Assembly: GCA_035531955.1 (NCBI GenBank)
Contig: DATKRZ010000039.1
Span: 62,001-126,000 of the forward strand
DNA length: 64,000 nt
Origin: Bog-756 sp035531955
Lineage (GTDB): Bacteria; Actinomycetota; Acidimicrobiia; Acidimicrobiales; RAAP-2
Reading direction: 5' to 3'
A program made the translations under genes and the position numbers. Under the pieces are notes generated by a model. That model saw only the letters and a list, made by a program, of their open reading frames with translations, made no database searches and was not told the origin of the DNA. Below are positions 1 through 8,607 of this stretch, piece after piece (the first letter of the stretch is position 1; every line of letters starts with the position of its first letter).

Positions 1-2
1 TC

Positions 3-1127
3 GGGGAGGCGGGTAGACCCGCGGGCACGGTGGTGGTGGCCTTTCCGGACCTCACCCGCCCCATGCCCAACACCACCGTGCTGCCGCCACTGCTGGCCGA
101 GCTCGAAGCCGCCGGCGCCGGGCCCGACCGGGTGGAGCTGCTGTGCGCCACCGGCACCCACCGCCAGGCGACACCGGCGGAGATGGCGGCGCTGGTCGGC
201 CGCGACGTCGTCTCCCGGTACCGGGTCCACGACCACGCCGCCGATGACGGCCTCCACCTCCCGGTCGGAGAGGTGGAGGGCACGCCGGTGCTGCTCGATC
301 GCCGCTATGTCGAGGCCGGCCTCCGCATCGTGACGGGCTTCGTCGAGCCACACTTCTTCGCCGGATGGAGCGGCGGCCCGAAGGGGGCCTGCCCCGGGCT
401 GGCGGCCACGCCGACGATCCTGGAGGCCCACAGCCCGGCCCGGATCGCCCATGGCGATGCCACGTGGCTGGTCACTGACGGCAACCCCGTCCACGAGTTC
501 GTCAGCGCTGCCACCGCCCTTTGCCCGCCCGACCTGTCGCTCGATGTGACCATCGACAGCCGGCGCCGTCTGACCGGTGTGTTCACCGGCGTCCTCCCGG
601 ACAGCCACCGGGCGGCCTGCGCGTTCGCCTCCCGGAGCGTCACCCAGGTGGTCGACGGTCCCTTCGACGTGGTGCTCACCACCAATGGCGGCCATCCGCT
701 CGACCGCAACCTCTACCAGTCGGTGAAGGGCATGGCCGCCGCCGAACGGGTGGTGGCCGACGGTGGCGTCATCATCATGGCCGCCGCGTGCGGGGACGGG
801 CTGCCGGCGCAGGGTGCCTTCGCCCGCATCCTCCGGTCCACCTCGCGCGCCGACCAGCTGCTCGGGGCCGGGGGACCGGGGGAGCTGGACGGGTGGCAGG
901 CGCAGATCCTGGGTCGGGTGCTCGGGCGCGCCGATGTCTGGATGTACTCGGACGGGCTCTCCGACGAGGCCATTGCCTCGGGGTTCATGACGCCGGTGCG
1001 CGACCTGGCCGCAGCGGTGGCCGAGGCGCTCGCCCGCCGGGGGCCGGACGCCCGCCTCTGCGTGCTGCCCCGGGGGCCGCTGATCGTCCCCTCCATACCC
1101 GGGGCGGCGCCCGTTCGCCGGGGGTAG
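3..1127 (+). CDS. LarA-type nickel-pincer racemase family protein, 5' end missing
   Basis: The reading frame is open to the left edge, so the true start lies outside the window; a GTG at 30 is only an internal candidate. It belongs to the LarA (lactate racemase, DUF2088) family, which interconverts 2-hydroxyacid enantiomers using a nickel pincer nucleotide. Numbering from that GTG, H44 (TGTH), H108 (EPHFFAG), K118 (SGGPKG) and H134 lie at nearly the same spacings as LarA His108, His174, Lys184 and His200, the catalytic and cofactor ligands. About 40-60 N-terminal residues are probably missing. No larB, larC or larE cofactor gene is visible here. The substrate is unknown; many homologues are not lactate racemases. 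Confidence 0.8.
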   Translation, partial: GEAGRPAGTVVVAFPDLTRPMPNTTVLPPLLAELEAAGAGPDRVELLCATGTHRQATPAEMAALVGRDVVSRYRVHDHAADDGLHLPVGEVEGTPVLLDRRYVEAGLRIVTGFVEPHFFAGWSGGPKGACPGLAATPTILEAHSPARIAHGDATWLVTDGNPVHEFVSAATALCPPDLSLDVTIDSRRRLTGVFTGVLPDSHRAACAFASRSVTQVVDGPFDVVLTTNGGHPLDRNLYQSVKGMAAAERVVADGGVIIMAAACGDGLPAQGAFARILRSTSRADQLLGAGGPGELDGWQAQILGRVLGRADVWMYSDGLSDEAIASGFMTPVRDLAAAVAEALARRGPDARLCVLPRGPLIVPSIPGAAPVRRG

Positions 1128-1221
1128 CCGGCAGGGACGGGGCACTCCCGGGTGTGCCGGTGGTGGGTCCACCACCTCGCCGGTGGAGCGTCGGCATCGA
1201 CGACCGGCACGGAGGACGCGG

Positions 1222-2049
1222 TCAGTGGGGAACGTCGATCGTCACCAGGTCGTCGGCCAGGACGACCTCGCCCTCGAAGTGGGCCTTGGCCTGGTCGATC
1301 CATTCCTGTTCGGTCCCGGGCGCCGGCGCCGGTACCAGATGGGTGAGGACGAGCGTGCGCACGCTGTTCCGCGCCGCGGTCCGGGCGGCGTCCTGCACCG
1401 ATGAGTGGTAGTCGAGCACGTCGGCGAGGCGGGGCAGGCCGATCTGCTCGATCAGATCACGCCGCACGACGGTGTGCACCAGCACGTCGGCCCCCGCGCA
1501 CAAGCGGTCGAGCCCCGCACAGGGCACGGTGTCCCCGGCGATGGCCACCGACCGGTCCTCCTCGTCGACGCGGAAGCCCACAGTGGGCCGGACGGGAGCG
1601 TGATCGGTGGGGGCGGCGGTGACCCGGACGGCGCCCTCCTCGAAGATGACGCCGTCGTCCACTTCGGCGACCGTGGAGGAGGGCCGCCACTGCAGATCGT
1701 CGTGGTGGGCCAGCCGGTAGCCGATGTCCGGCTCCAGCATCGCCTCGGTGGCCTGCAGCAGCGCGGCCGTGCCCGCCGGGCCGAACACGGGAAGCGGATT
1801 GGGCGTGAACGACATGGCCCAGCGCATGGTGAAGAGGTCGTTGAGGTCGGTGATGTGGTCGCTGTGCAGATGGGTCAGGAACAACCCTCGGATCGACCCT
1901 GCGGCCGCACCGACGGCGGCGGCGCGCATGAGGACGCCGCGTCCGCAGTCGAACAGCAGGTCCCCCGCCGACGTACGGACGAGTGTCGACGGACCGGCCC
2001 GCTCGGGATGGGGGAGCGGGCTCCCACTCCCCAGAATGATCACCTGCAT
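1222..2049 (-). CDS. metallo-beta-lactamase-fold hydrolase (RNase Z/arylsulfatase-like)
   Basis: A 275-residue metal-dependent hydrolase of the MBL fold. The metal motif THLHSDH gives H60, H62, D64 and H65. H150, D173 (AGDT) and H237 (LTHL) complete a two-metal site in the order expected for the RNase Z-like branch. The start is the ATG at 2049, which has a GGAGG about 9 nt upstream and begins the first beta strand (MQVIILGSGSPLP); the frame extends further upstream but without family similarity. It is divergent from the amidohydrolase gene at 2253. The substrate cannot be told from sequence: tRNA 3' processing needs an exosite arm that is not evident, so a small-ester or sulfatase role is equally possible. 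Confidence 0.8.
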   Translation of the reverse strand: MQVIILGSGSPLPHPERAGPSTLVRTSAGDLLFDCGRGVLMRAAAVGAAAGSIRGLFLTHLHSDHITDLNDLFTMRWAMSFTPNPLPVFGPAGTAALLQATEAMLEPDIGYRLAHHDDLQWRPSSTVAEVDDGVIFEEGAVRVTAAPTDHAPVRPTVGFRVDEEDRSVAIAGDTVPCAGLDRLCAGADVLVHTVVRRDLIEQIGLPRLADVLDYHSSVQDAARTAARNSVRTLVLTHLVPAPAPGTEQEWIDQAKAHFEGEVVLADDLVTIDVPH

Positions 2050-2252
2050 GTCCGTGCTCCTCCCTCGCCGCCGGATGTAGGTGGCCCGCAACCGTCGTGG
2101 AGCACGCTCCTGGCACGGGTGTGGACCACCACTTCGCCACCAGACAGGAGAGGGGAAGGCACCGGCACCCCGGTTGGAGTTCCATGCCACTCGCCGGCCG
2201 TTAGCATCTGCGGTGCCAAGTGTCGCACACCACCACGGGGAACGGAGGGCCG

Positions 2253-3473
2253 ATGCCGTACGTCGAGGGCCGGGTCGTCCATGACGCCGATGCCCACATC
2301 ATGGAGACGCCGACCTGGCTGCGCGACCATGCCGAGTCGAAGTTCCGTGACGCCCTGCCTGTGTTGGAGTACCCGAGCGGCAACGAGTTGCGTCAGACCG
2401 GCAGCCCCGAGGAGCAACAGCGCGACCTGTTGGCATCCTTCGACCGGTTGAGGGAGGTCCACGCCTCTGAGGCGTACCGCGCCGTGGAGGGCGAGGAGAT
2501 CATGACCCGCAAGAACTTCGCGGCGACCGGCGGATTCATCGCCGACGACCGGTCCCGGGCGCTCGACCTCCTCGGGTTCAGCAGCCAACTGGTCTTCAAC
2601 ACGTTCCACAACGGCCGCCTGCACGACCTCGAGCACTCGTCCGATCCCGGTCTGGCCTACGCCGCGGCGCGGGCCCACAACCGCGGCATGCTCGACTTCT
2701 GCTCGGTTGATCCCCGGCTGCTCCCATCCTGCTATGTGCCACTGGTCGAACCCCACCGGGCGGCAGCCGCCACCAAGGAGGCCATTTCGCAGGGCGCGGC
2801 GGCGCTGTTGGTGGCGTCGGGCTGCCCGCCGTCGTTCTCGCCGAGTCATCGCGATCTGTTCCCGGTATGGGCCCAGGCCGCAGAGGCCGGCATCCCCATC
2901 GTGTTCCACGTGGGGGGGACCGGCCCGCTGATCGACCCGAACTACTTCGTCAACGGCCTGCCCGTCCCCCCCGACTTCCACGGCGGGGACGAGAATTTCC
3001 GCTCCGTGGACTACATGGGGATCCCCGCACCGCCGGCCCAGACCTTGGCCACGCTCATCTTCGACGGCGTGCTGGAGGAGTTCCCTCAGCTCCGGATCGG
3101 GGTCATCGAGCAGGGTGCCATCTGGGTTCCCTCCTGGCTGCGCCAGATGGAGTCGGCCTTCGAGGCCTTCGCCCGCCATGAGGAGCGGTTGCGGGCCCTC
3201 TCGATGCGGCCTTCCGACTATGTGCACCGCCAGGTGCGGTTCACGCCCTATCCCACCGAGGACGTGGGTTGGATCATCGAACAGGGCGGCGAGGACCTCG
3301 CCATGTTCTCCTCCGACTATCCCCATGTCGAAGGGGGCCGCAGGCCCATCGAGCGGTTCGAGGCGTCGCTCGGGGATGCAGGCGCTGACGTCCGGGAGAA
3401 ATTCTATGTCGACAATTTCCTCTTCCTCATGGGGTCCGCCGGCGTCCACCTCGGGAGTCACCGGGCCCGCTGA
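2253..3473 (+). CDS. amidohydrolase family 2 metal-dependent hydrolase/decarboxylase
   Basis: A 406-residue TIM-barrel protein of the Amidohydro_2 type, related to ACMSD-like decarboxylases and 'predicted metal-dependent hydrolases of the TIM-barrel fold'. The N-terminal DADAH (D13, H15) is the first metal-binding element. The C-terminal FSSDYPHVEGG (D355, H358) is the typical closing motif. The ATG at 2253 is chosen because GGAGG lies 4 nt upstream; a GTG at 2220 would add 11 residues without a good ribosome site. Such proteins often act on aromatic or lipid-derived carboxylates in actinobacteria. The neighbours do not fix the substrate. Confidence 0.8.
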   Translation: MPYVEGRVVHDADAHIMETPTWLRDHAESKFRDALPVLEYPSGNELRQTGSPEEQQRDLLASFDRLREVHASEAYRAVEGEEIMTRKNFAATGGFIADDRSRALDLLGFSSQLVFNTFHNGRLHDLEHSSDPGLAYAAARAHNRGMLDFCSVDPRLLPSCYVPLVEPHRAAAATKEAISQGAAALLVASGCPPSFSPSHRDLFPVWAQAAEAGIPIVFHVGGTGPLIDPNYFVNGLPVPPDFHGGDENFRSVDYMGIPAPPAQTLATLIFDGVLEEFPQLRIGVIEQGAIWVPSWLRQMESAFEAFARHEERLRALSMRPSDYVHRQVRFTPYPTEDVGWIIEQGGEDLAMFSSDYPHVEGGRRPIERFEASLGDAGADVREKFYVDNFLFLMGSAGVHLGSHRAR

Positions 3474-3531
3474 GCCCGCCGGGGCCCTGTCCCGTGTCTG
3501 ACAGGAGCGTCAGGGATAGTGTGAGGTCCGC

Positions 3532-5736
3532 ATGCCCGACCAGGTGCTGTTCGACTTCGCCGTCCCCGACGAACTGCTGGAAGAAGTCGTCGCCAAGAGC
3601 CGCGACCCCGAGGTCGTTGCCGACATCGGGGTGATGCCCGGGACCGGTGAGGGCAAGCCCCCGCCCCTCCTCGGGGTCCTCCGCAGCCACGGCTTCGCCC
3701 CCCTGGTCCTCCTCACCGCGGCGGCGTTGGTGCCCGGTAGTTTCCAGAACGGCATCGCCATCATCGGCACCAACCTCGAGCACTCGTTCCACATCCACGA
3801 CGCCGCCCTCGGGGCGGTGACCTTCGTGGCCTCGGTGGCCCAACTGCTGTGGGCGGTGCCCCTGGCGGTGTGGGCCGACCGGGGCAGCCGCAAGGTGGTG
3901 GCCGGGGTGGCCCTGCTCACCTTCTCGGTCTTCGCCCCCCTCATGGCCATCGCCCCCAACGTGTGGGCCTTCACCTTCACCTACCTGGTGGCGTCGGTGG
4001 GCTACGGGGTGAACAACACGGTCCACAACTCCTACCTCGCCGACGCCTATCCCACCGAGGCCCGTGGCCGGGTGTTCAGCTGGCACAACCTCTCCGATCC
4101 CTTGTCCCAGACGGTGGGCATCCTCGTCTTCGCCTACATCGTCACCCTGGCCCACAGCTGGCGGTGGGGCATGCTCGTCGCCCTGGCCGGCATCCCCATC
4201 GGGCTGGCCCTGTTCACCCTGCGCGAGCCGGACAAGGGGCAGAACGAGCAGAGCCACATCCTCAAGGCCTCGGGCATGGACCTCCACGCCCAGCAGGCCG
4301 AGGCGCCGCGGGTGCTGCTGGGCTCGGCCGTGACCCGGCTGCTGCGGATCCGCTCCATCTACTACGAGCTGGTGGCGGTGGCCATCCTCGGCTTCGCCGG
4401 CACCGGCGCCCCGCTGTTCGGCAACCTCTACTTCGTACGGCGGTGGGGCCTCGACACCGCCCAGCGCGGTGAGGTGTACTCGATCATCGGACTCGCCGCT
4501 TTCCTCGGCCTCCCGGTGGCCTACGTCCTGGGGGACCGGTACTTCCGGCGGGCCCCGGAGCGTCCGCTGGTCATAGCCGCCGTGTGCATCACCGCCTACG
4601 GGGGCCTGTACGTGTCGTCCCTCTACATGCCGCGCCTTTGGATGGTGGTGACGCTCCAGTTCCTCGCCAACGCGGCCGTGTCACCGCTGGCCATCTGCAT
4701 CTTCCTCACCCTGGCGGCGACCGCCCCGCCGGAGATGCGCACCATCTGCTTCGCCATGTTCGGCGTCTACTCGCTCGTGTTCGGCGCGTTCGGCGGCGGG
4801 GTCCTCCTCGGCGCGGTCAGTGACGCCGCCGGGTACCTCCACGGCCCGACGGTGGCCCTCACCCTCATCGGGCCGGTCTGCGCGGTGGGCGGGATCCTCC
4901 TGTACATCGGGTCCCGGCACGTGAAACGCGATATCACGCTGGTCATCGAGGACGTCCTCGAGCGCCACGCCGAGGGCAAGCGCCGCCAGGCCGGTCGCGC
5001 CGTGCCGGCCCTCCAGGTCCACAACCTCGACTTCTACTACGGCTCGAACCAGGTGCTGTTCGACGTCAACCTCGAGGTCGCCCAGGGCGAGATCGTGGCC
5101 CTCCTCGGCACCAACGGCGCCGGCAAGTCCACCCTGTTGCGGGCGGTGTCGGGACTGGACCACCCCCACCGGGGGGTGATCCGGATCTTCGGCACCAACT
5201 GCACCTACCTCGAGCCCGAGCAGATCATCGACCAGGGCGTCAGCCTGTTGGTGGGGGGGAAGATGACCTTCCCCGGGCTCACCGTGCGGGACAACCTCCG
5301 GGTGGGGGGCTACTCCATGCACCGCCAGGGCTCCCGGGCCCGGTCGGCCCTCGACGAGGCGATGGACCGGTTCCCCGAGCTCAGCGGGCGCCTCGACCAG
5401 TCGGCGGGGACGCTGTCCGGGGGCGAGCAGCAGATGCTGGCGCTGGCCCGGGTCATGATGACCGCACCCAGGCTGCTGCTCATCGACGAGCTGGCCCTCG
5501 GCCTGGCCCCGCTCGCCGTCGACCGGCTGATGGGCATCGTGCGGGAGGTGAACCGGCAGGGAACGACGGTGGTGCTGGTGGAGCAGAGCGTGAACCGGGC
5601 CATGAGCCTCGCCGAGCGGGCGTTCTTCCTCGAGCGCGGCGAGGTCCGCTTCGACGGCCCGACCGCCGACCTGATCCAGCGCGGCGACCTGTTGCGCCCG
5701 GTCTTCCTGGGTGCGGCCGCCACCGGGCTGGGCTAG
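3532..5736 (+). CDS. MFS permease fused to a LivF-type ABC ATPase
   Basis: A single uninterrupted 734-residue frame joins two transporter types. Residues 1-55 are soluble. Residues ~60-465 are an MFS permease with about 12 membrane segments and an A-motif (AVWADRGSRK). Residues ~490-725 are an ABC ATPase of the branched-chain amino acid (LivF) type, with Walker A GTNGAGKST (526-534), signature LSGGEQQ (628-634) and Walker B LLLIDEL (D652, E653). The start ATG follows a weak GAGG. The stop is 10 nt before the LivH-LivM fusion, so the three genes at 3532-8598 probably form one operon. The ATPase is expected to pair with LivG on the LivHM permease; what the MFS half adds is unknown. Confidence 0.88.
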   Translation: MPDQVLFDFAVPDELLEEVVAKSRDPEVVADIGVMPGTGEGKPPPLLGVLRSHGFAPLVLLTAAALVPGSFQNGIAIIGTNLEHSFHIHDAALGAVTFVASVAQLLWAVPLAVWADRGSRKVVAGVALLTFSVFAPLMAIAPNVWAFTFTYLVASVGYGVNNTVHNSYLADAYPTEARGRVFSWHNLSDPLSQTVGILVFAYIVTLAHSWRWGMLVALAGIPIGLALFTLREPDKGQNEQSHILKASGMDLHAQQAEAPRVLLGSAVTRLLRIRSIYYELVAVAILGFAGTGAPLFGNLYFVRRWGLDTAQRGEVYSIIGLAAFLGLPVAYVLGDRYFRRAPERPLVIAAVCITAYGGLYVSSLYMPRLWMVVTLQFLANAAVSPLAICIFLTLAATAPPEMRTICFAMFGVYSLVFGAFGGGVLLGAVSDAAGYLHGPTVALTLIGPVCAVGGILLYIGSRHVKRDITLVIEDVLERHAEGKRRQAGRAVPALQVHNLDFYYGSNQVLFDVNLEVAQGEIVALLGTNGAGKSTLLRAVSGLDHPHRGVIRIFGTNCTYLEPEQIIDQGVSLLVGGKMTFPGLTVRDNLRVGGYSMHRQGSRARSALDEAMDRFPELSGRLDQSAGTLSGGEQQMLALARVMMTAPRLLLIDELALGLAPLAVDRLMGIVREVNRQGTTVVLVEQSVNRAMSLAERAFFLERGEVRFDGPTADLIQRGDLLRPVFLGAAATGLG

Positions 5737-5746
5737 CGGGGCGACG

Positions 5747-7738
5747 GTGTCGGTCCCCAGCTTCGTCCTGGTCAGCGGCGTGGTCACCGGGCTGAATTAC
5801 GGGCTGTTGGCGCTGGGCCTGGTGCTCATCTACCGGACCAACCGGGTGCTCAACTTCGCCCAGGGCCAACTCGGGGTGGTGGCGGCGGTCTTCCTGGTCA
5901 AGTGCTATTACGACTTCGGATTCAACTACTGGTTCGCCCTGGCCCTGGCCCTGGCCCTGGCCGCGGCGGTCGGGGGGTTGAGCGAATTGCTGCTCCGGCG
6001 CCTCTTCGACCGGCCGCGGATGCTGGTCATGGTGGCCACCATCGGGCTGAGCCAGGTCCTGTTCGTCTTCACCGCCCTGCCCTTCATCCGCCCGAAGAGC
6101 CTGTTCCGGCCGTTTCCGGTGCCGATCAGCGTCTCCTTCCACATCGGCACCTACCTGTTCACCTCCGGGCAGGTGATCACCCTCGTGGTGGCCCCGATCG
6201 TCGCCATCGGGCTGGCGGCCTTCGTCAAGTGGTCGCGGTGGGGGCTGGCCATGCGGGCCATGGCCGACAACTCCGACTCGGCCCGCCTCTCGGGAGTCTG
6301 GGTGCGTCGCACCTCCACCGTGGCCTGGACGGTGGCCGGCGTCCTGTCCGCCTTCACCGCCGTGCTCGCCTCGCCGGGCCAGACCTCGTCGCTCACCCAG
6401 GTGCTCAGTCCGGAGCTGCTCCTGCTGGCGCTCACCGCCGCCATGGTGGGGGCGATGACCAGCCTGACGGTGGCGTTCGTGGCGGCCGTCGTCCTCGGCG
6501 TCGTCCAGGCGATCCTGGTCTGGAACCTCACCAGCACCAGCCAGGTCGACCTCGTCCTGTTCGCCATCGTCCTGGCGGTGCTGCTGGTGAGGATCGCGGC
6601 CCTGCGGACCGGGCCGCGGGTCGAGGACCGTTCCGGCTGGCTCGAGGGCTCGCGCCGTCAGTTCGCAGCCGAGGGACCGCTCCGCCGCCGGGTGGGCAGG
6701 AGTGGGGTGGTGCTGGCGGTGGTCGCCGCCGCCCTCCTTCCGCTCGTGGTGAGCACCGGACGTTCGTTCCTGATCTCGCAGATCTGCATCTATGCCGTGG
6801 TGGCCCTCTCCTTGACGGTGCTCACCGGTTGGGCCGGCCAGGTGTCCCTCGGGCAGTTCGGCCTGGTCGCCTGTGGGGCGCTGATGGCCGCCCACCTCGG
6901 GACCAGTGTGCCGTTGGTCCTCCTCATGCCCTTCGCCGGTGCGGTGACCGCGGTGATCGCCGTGATGGTGGGACTGCCCGCCCTGCGGGTGCGAGGCCTC
7001 TATCTGGCTGTCAGCACGCTCGCCTTCAGCGTCTGGTTCATGGGGTCGGTGCTGGCCACCCCCTGCTGGAACCTCCCCGTGCTCAACCGGAGGCTGTGCA
7101 CCGGTCTGCCCAATCCCCAGTCGACCCTCATCGCCCGGCCGAGCCTGCTCGGGATCAGCCTCGGGTCGGAACGGGCGTTCGCCTGGTTCTCACTCGGGGT
7201 CCTGGTGGTATCGGTGCTGATGGTGAGGGTGTGGCGCGACCGCGGGGTGGCCCGGCGGCTCATCTCGGTGCGCGACAACGAGCCGGGGGCGGGCGCCATG
7301 GGCATTCCGCTGGCCCGCAGCAAGGTGCTGGCCTTTGCCCTCTCGGGATTCATGGCCGGGTACGCGGGCGTGTGCCTGGCTTTCGCCACCGAGCGCTTCT
7401 CGACGGCCACCTTCGACCCGACCTTCTCCATCCTGGTCGTCTCCATGGTGGTCATCGGCGGGCTCGACTCCATCGCCGGCGCGGTGCTGGGAGCGCTCTA
7501 CCTGGTCGGCCTCCCCGCCATGTTCGGGGCGACACCCACCATCCAATTCCTCACCAGTGGGCTGGGACTGCTGGCCTTCATCCTCTATCTGCCCGGCGGG
7601 CTGGCCGAGCTCCTCCACCGGTTCGGGGACCTGGTCACCCTCGGACTCGGGTGGATGGGTGGCGGACGGGACGCCCCACCGGCCGCCGGGCACCGGGAAA
7701 GCGACCTCGGCCCGGTCCTGGGCGAGGCGGCGGGATGA
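5747..7738 (+). CDS. LivH-LivM fused branched-chain amino acid ABC permease
   Basis: A 663-residue membrane protein made of two permease domains normally encoded separately. The N-terminal half (about 1-290) is LivH-like, opening GVVTGLNYGLLALGLVLIYR and carrying the cytoplasmic coupling region GLAMRAMADN. The C-terminal half (about 325-635) is LivM-like, with LTGWAGQVSLGQFG and the coupling region RRLISVRDNEPGAGAMGI. The family transports hydrophobic amino acids or related carboxylates and amides. The GTG at 5747 fits the family N-terminus; a GTG at 5711 would overlap the previous gene. Its stop overlaps the livG start (ATGA), indicating translational coupling. No periplasmic binding protein gene lies nearby. 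Confidence 0.85.
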   Translation: MSVPSFVLVSGVVTGLNYGLLALGLVLIYRTNRVLNFAQGQLGVVAAVFLVKCYYDFGFNYWFALALALALAAAVGGLSELLLRRLFDRPRMLVMVATIGLSQVLFVFTALPFIRPKSLFRPFPVPISVSFHIGTYLFTSGQVITLVVAPIVAIGLAAFVKWSRWGLAMRAMADNSDSARLSGVWVRRTSTVAWTVAGVLSAFTAVLASPGQTSSLTQVLSPELLLLALTAAMVGAMTSLTVAFVAAVVLGVVQAILVWNLTSTSQVDLVLFAIVLAVLLVRIAALRTGPRVEDRSGWLEGSRRQFAAEGPLRRRVGRSGVVLAVVAAALLPLVVSTGRSFLISQICIYAVVALSLTVLTGWAGQVSLGQFGLVACGALMAAHLGTSVPLVLLMPFAGAVTAVIAVMVGLPALRVRGLYLAVSTLAFSVWFMGSVLATPCWNLPVLNRRLCTGLPNPQSTLIARPSLLGISLGSERAFAWFSLGVLVVSVLMVRVWRDRGVARRLISVRDNEPGAGAMGIPLARSKVLAFALSGFMAGYAGVCLAFATERFSTATFDPTFSILVVSMVVIGGLDSIAGAVLGALYLVGLPAMFGATPTIQFLTSGLGLLAFILYLPGGLAELLHRFGDLVTLGLGWMGGGRDAPPAAGHRESDLGPVLGEAAG

Positions 7739-8598
7739 GCCGGTCGGGGGCCGGTCGCGAAGCCTCGGGACCGGCACGGCTGGAGGTCGACAGCGTGGTG
7801 GTGGCCTTCGGGGGCCTGCAGGCCGTCGCCGGGGCCGACCTCTGCGCGGAGCCGGGATCCATCGTCGGCCTCATCGGTCCCAACGGCTCGGGGAAGACGA
7901 CCATGCTCGACGTCATCTCCGGACTGGTCACTCCCGATTCCGGTGCCGTCCGGCTGGACGGCGAGAGCCTGGTCGAGTACCTGCCCGAGGAACGGGTCGC
8001 CCTCGGCGTGGTCCGGTCCTTCCAGGACTGCCGGCTGTTTCCCGAGCTGCGGGTGGAGGACGTGTTGCTGCTCACACAGGACGCCCTCAGCCCGGTGGGC
8101 GTCCTCTCCTCCACGCTGCAGATGCCGTGGGCCCGCCGGTCGGAGCGGTCCAAGCGCGCCGCGTTGGACCAGGTGATGGGGGCGTTCGGCATCGATCGGT
8201 TCCGCCACCACCGTATTGCCCACCTCTCCACCGGCACCCGACGGGTGGTGGACCTGGCGTCCATCGTGCTCGCCCAGCCCCGCCTGCTGCTGCTCGACGA
8301 GCCCACTGCGGGGATCGCCCAGCGCGAGGCCGAGGCCTTCGTCCCCCTGTTGCGCCGGTTGCACGAGGTGGCCGACACCACCATCATCCTGGTCGAGCAC
8401 GACGTGCCCCTGGTGTTCGAGCTGTCGACCAAGGTGGTCATGATGGAGACGGGCACGGTGGTGTCGTCGGGCACACCCGCCGAGGTTCGCCACGACCCGC
8501 GGGCCCTGGCCGCCTATCTGGGGGCCAGTGACGAGGCGCTGGCCGTCTCCGGCGCCGCACCGGCGACGTCCCCGGGGCCCGCGATCCCCGGAGGGTAG
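7735..8598 (+). CDS. LivG-type ABC transporter ATP-binding protein
   Basis: A 287-residue ATPase of the branched-chain amino acid transporter family. Walker A is GPNGSGKT (48-55). The signature is an unusual LSTGTRR in place of LSGGQ, followed by Walker B LLLLDEPTAG. The start codon overlaps the livHM stop by ATGA, so it is translationally coupled. It would form the heterodimeric motor with the ATPase half of the MFS fusion (3532-5736). It ends 9 nt before the convergent dioxygenase gene. The altered signature is common in actinobacterial LivG-like proteins and does not by itself suggest loss of function. Confidence 0.88.
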   Translation: MSRSGAGREASGPARLEVDSVVVAFGGLQAVAGADLCAEPGSIVGLIGPNGSGKTTMLDVISGLVTPDSGAVRLDGESLVEYLPEERVALGVVRSFQDCRLFPELRVEDVLLLTQDALSPVGVLSSTLQMPWARRSERSKRAALDQVMGAFGIDRFRHHRIAHLSTGTRRVVDLASIVLAQPRLLLLDEPTAGIAQREAEAFVPLLRRLHEVADTTIILVEHDVPLVFELSTKVVMMETGTVVSSGTPAEVRHDPRALAAYLGASDEALAVSGAAPATSPGPAIPGG

Positions 8599-8607
8599 CC
8601 GGACCTC

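Noticed and set aside
5711..5746. Earlier GTG start for the LivH-LivM protein
   Set aside because: It lies inside the previous gene and adds residues unlike LivH N-termini; the GTG at 5747 fits the family.
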